The translations under genes and the position numbers were made by a program. Below the pieces are notes generated by a model. That model was not told where the DNA came from. It did no database searches and was given only the letters and a program-made list of their open reading frames with translations. 64,000 nt of DNA from Reinekea forsetii (GTDB lineage: Bacteria; Pseudomonadota; Gammaproteobacteria; Pseudomonadales; Natronospirillaceae). Shown here piece after piece: positions 62,113 through 64,000 of this stretch. Every line of letters begins with the position of its first letter. Positions within the stretch are counted from its first letter, which is position 1. The stretch is from assembly GCF_018860385.1 (NCBI RefSeq), contig NZ_JAHKPH010000008.1:62001-126000 (forward strand), given 5' to 3'.

Positions 62113-64000
62113 GTTTTAATATCCACTAAGTGGTGATTGGTTTGCTGCAATTGTTGTTTGCTGACTTTTTTTGGCATTCCGTGCCGAGTTTGTATCACAC
62201 TTTCATCACTGAGCCCTTGAGTCCAACTGGTTAAAGTGGGTATGAGTTGATTGAGGTGCGATAACGTTGCGGCATCTTCTGACCAAAAAACAAGCTGGGT
62301 GTCATTGCTATGCCAATCAATATCGGCACAAAATTCTGAAAGCGGGTCTACGTTAAGGTAGATTCGCATGCGCCAGCGGCGATCTCTTTCTTCTTTTTCT
62401 TGGCTGGCTTGATTCTTCTTTTTCTCTTGCCACCATTCTATATCGGCCCAGGATGTTAATCCCAACCATATGAGAGGCAGTTGAAGCTGTTGTACTGGCG
62501 GCAATTCGGGTAACTGCCATTGTGTTGCTGCAGACTGAACCGCCTGATGAAAAACCTTTGCCTGAGCCGATTCTAACCAACTTCTTAACTGGCTTAATGG
62601 ATCGTCTTTAGTTGCCTGTGACTGGAGCAGTTTTGGATCAATTTGAATTTTTTCTGCGGCACTTTGACCTTCGTTAATTAGAGCCATCGCTTTAGATTTT
62701 AATAGCTGGGAGAGGTCGGCTTGAGTTTTAGTTTGTGTTTGCTCAATCAGCCCAATCCATTGGCTTAATTTAACCTCTATTAAATCAGTAACTGGCTTTG
62801 GTAAGATCGATTGAGAAGGTTTTAGCGGGTGAGATTGCGTTGAAAACAAGTCACTCGAGATCTGTTTAAAGACTGTAAAAGCTGAGCTCCGTACATTAGT
62901 TTGTTGGGTTGGGCTTGGTAGGCTTGCCGTTAAGGCTTGAGCGCTATTACCTAAAACCTCATTAGCTCCCTTGGGTGTACCTGGAGCTTGCGTGGCTTGC
63001 TGCGTAAATGTTGGCGCGCTGGTTATGTTAGGCGATAGCACTAATTGAGCTATATTTGTGGGCAGGGCTTTCGCGTTAAGACCAATCATCGGCGTGAGTT
63101 GTTTGGCTCGAAATACCGCCGATTGTATTGATTCGTTGCGATTCAATAACGGGGTTTCTTTTGAATTTGTAAGTGTAGGCTTAGTGTTTTTTACGGCTGT
63201 ATCGGCATGCGCTCCAAAAGTTATTTTTCCTATCAGCGTCAATATTGGGTGTTTTACCGGAGGTTGTTGTATTTGCTCTGGCGCTAAACGGGTTGTGGGT
63301 TGCGCAGTAAAAGCAGTGGACGTTGTTAACGGCTGCAGTGGCGCATTGCTATGAGCGCCTGTCGTGACGGGTTGTGTCGGTTGCGCTGGCTGAAATAAAT
63401 TCGACCCTAATGAGCTGTTAGGTATTTTAGCTGTACTGTTATGAGGGGCAGTGCCGCTATGACCTGAAGTACTTGAGGTTGCTAAGTTAAACGCTTTACT
63501 TGAAGGCGCTGTAGTATTTTCTCTAAGTACGCTCAAAGGGCTGAATTCTTGCAGCCATTTTTGAATTTGCTGGCCCGTCAGCTGGCTGGGTCTTTGAGTG
63601 AGCCATTGAACCAGTGGTTTGAGTTCAGGGTAGTTTTTTGCCAATACTTCTAATGCTTGAGCACTGGGGAGTGTAGGCGAAGTTTTTACCGCAGCTTTCG
63701 GGTAGAGGTGTGCCTGCCAAAACTCTAACTCCAATGTGACCAGCTTTGTGATTTGCGCTTGGGTTAAACGGTCGGCCGGCTGGTATTGGCCATTCTCATC
63801 GAGCTCAACAAGCAGTGGGGTACCTAGCTTTATATTTGAATCGGCGACCACTTTAATTGGCGGTTCACTCTTAGGGTCGTTTTGTAGAATGAGCTGAAAC
63901 AGCCCGCCTTTTTGCCCTTCGATAATGGGTATCGATTGCAACACGATGGTCGCTAAAGGGTTGGGTGGCGGACGATTGGATGAATTAACCGTTCGTTCAG
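62109..64000 (-). CDS. fliK: Flagellar hook-length control protein FliK (N-terminus outside window)
   Basis: A secreted molecular ruler that sets flagellar hook length and triggers the export-substrate switch. The readable part is at least 629 residues: a long low-complexity, Gln/Pro/Thr/Ser-rich ruler region (about 150-400 from the window edge) and a C-terminal globular FliK_C-type domain with WRMRIYLNVDPLSEFCADID and DAATLSHLNQLIPTLTSW. A GTG at 63944 could be a start, but the frame stays open to the window edge without a stop (TVNSSNRPPPNPLATIVLQS) and no good ribosome site precedes the GTG, so the gene probably starts beyond it. It is co-translated with the FlhB-like gene. Confidence 0.87.
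   Translation of the reverse strand, partial: ERTVNSSNRPPPNPLATIVLQSIPIIEGQKGGLFQLILQNDPKSEPPIKVVADSNIKLGTPLLVELDENGQYQPADRLTQAQITKLVTLELEFWQAHLYPKAAVKTSPTLPSAQALEVLAKNYPELKPLVQWLTQRPSQLTGQQIQKWLQEFSPLSVLRENTTAPSSKAFNLATSSTSGHSGTAPHNSTAKIPNSSLGSNLFQPAQPTQPVTTGAHSNAPLQPLTTSTAFTAQPTTRLAPEQIQQPPVKHPILTLIGKITFGAHADTAVKNTKPTLTNSKETPLLNRNESIQSAVFRAKQLTPMIGLNAKALPTNIAQLVLSPNITSAPTFTQQATQAPGTPKGANEVLGNSAQALTASLPSPTQQTNVRSSAFTVFKQISSDLFSTQSHPLKPSQSILPKPVTDLIEVKLSQWIGLIEQTQTKTQADLSQLLKSKAMALINEGQSAAEKIQIDPKLLQSQATKDDPLSQLRSWLESAQAKVFHQAVQSAATQWQLPELPPVQQLQLPLIWLGLTSWADIEWWQEKKKNQASQEKEERDRRWRMRIYLNVDPLSEFCADIDWHSNDTQLVFWSEDAATLSHLNQLIPTLTSWTQGLSDESVIQTRHGMPKKVSKQQLQQTNHHLVDIKT

Noticed and set aside
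1-64000. Mobile elements, prophage, CRISPR array, toxin-antitoxin or defence island
   Set aside because: No transposase, integrase, repeat-spacer pattern or defence gene was seen, and gene content is chromosomal housekeeping and envelope functions throughout.

Overview
The window is a compact, gene-dense stretch of chromosome from a marine, flagellated, halotolerant gammaproteobacterium. The evidence is the orders prs-ispE-lolB and hemA-prfA-prmC, a complete ectoABC-ask osmolyte operon, AcuI, Mqo, and flagellar and chemotaxis genes. Gene content and protein style point towards Oceanospirillales-type bacteria (Saccharospirillaceae, for example Reinekea, would fit), but that placement is inference. 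I see no insertion sequence, prophage, CRISPR array, rRNA or tRNA. Only one gap exceeds 300 bases (5474-5781), and it carries a terminator, an inverted repeat and a probable molybdenum-cofactor riboswitch. Genes are packed so tightly that several convergent pairs overlap at their 3' ends.

Layout. 1-3.2 kb: 3' part of mqo, a cytochrome c', acuI and ung. 3.4-5.5 kb: a large exported orphan protein. 5.5-14 kb: a molybdenum operon running from cofactor synthesis (moaA, mobA, moaB, moaC, moaD, moaE) into molybdate uptake (modABC), with a large DUF2339 membrane protein behind it. 14-21.3 kb: chemoreceptor, TSUP permease, acyltransferase, rhomboid protease, 5'-nucleotidase with a possible Pho box, and small proteins. 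21.3-27 kb: ectoine locus with the MarR-type regulator ectR, ectABC, a dedicated aspartokinase and a coupled TPR membrane protein. 27-35 kb: thiol peroxidase-like protein, MgtC, ychF-pth-rplY, prs-ispE-lolB-TPR. 35-44 kb: hemA-prfA-prmC, a MaoC hydratase, a 2-hydroxyacid dehydrogenase, a HAD-like protein and pta-ackA. 44-53.5 kb: M23 peptidase, a branched-chain amino-acid type ABC transporter (binding protein on one strand, livGFHM on the other), and lnt. 53.5-61.8 kb: acyltransferase, thiolase, and a five-gene operon coding for a LolA-like carrier, two LolC/E-like permeases, a LolD-like ATPase and a predicted outer-membrane beta-barrel. 61.8-64 kb: a stand-alone FlhB C-terminal-domain protein and fliK, which runs off the window.

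Regulatory signals readable from the sequence: a close match to the EctR operator in front of ectA and two related copies next to a small membrane-protein gene behind ectR; a perfect FNR/Anr palindrome between the thiolase gene and the LolA-like operon; a Pho-box-like element before the nucleotidase; a sigma-28-like promoter before the chemoreceptor; and the Moco leader before moaA. The most promising candidate for an undescribed system is the five-gene envelope-export operon at 56.7-61.8 kb, which has every part needed to move a hydrophobic cargo from inner to outer membrane and has an anaerobic-type control site in front of it.
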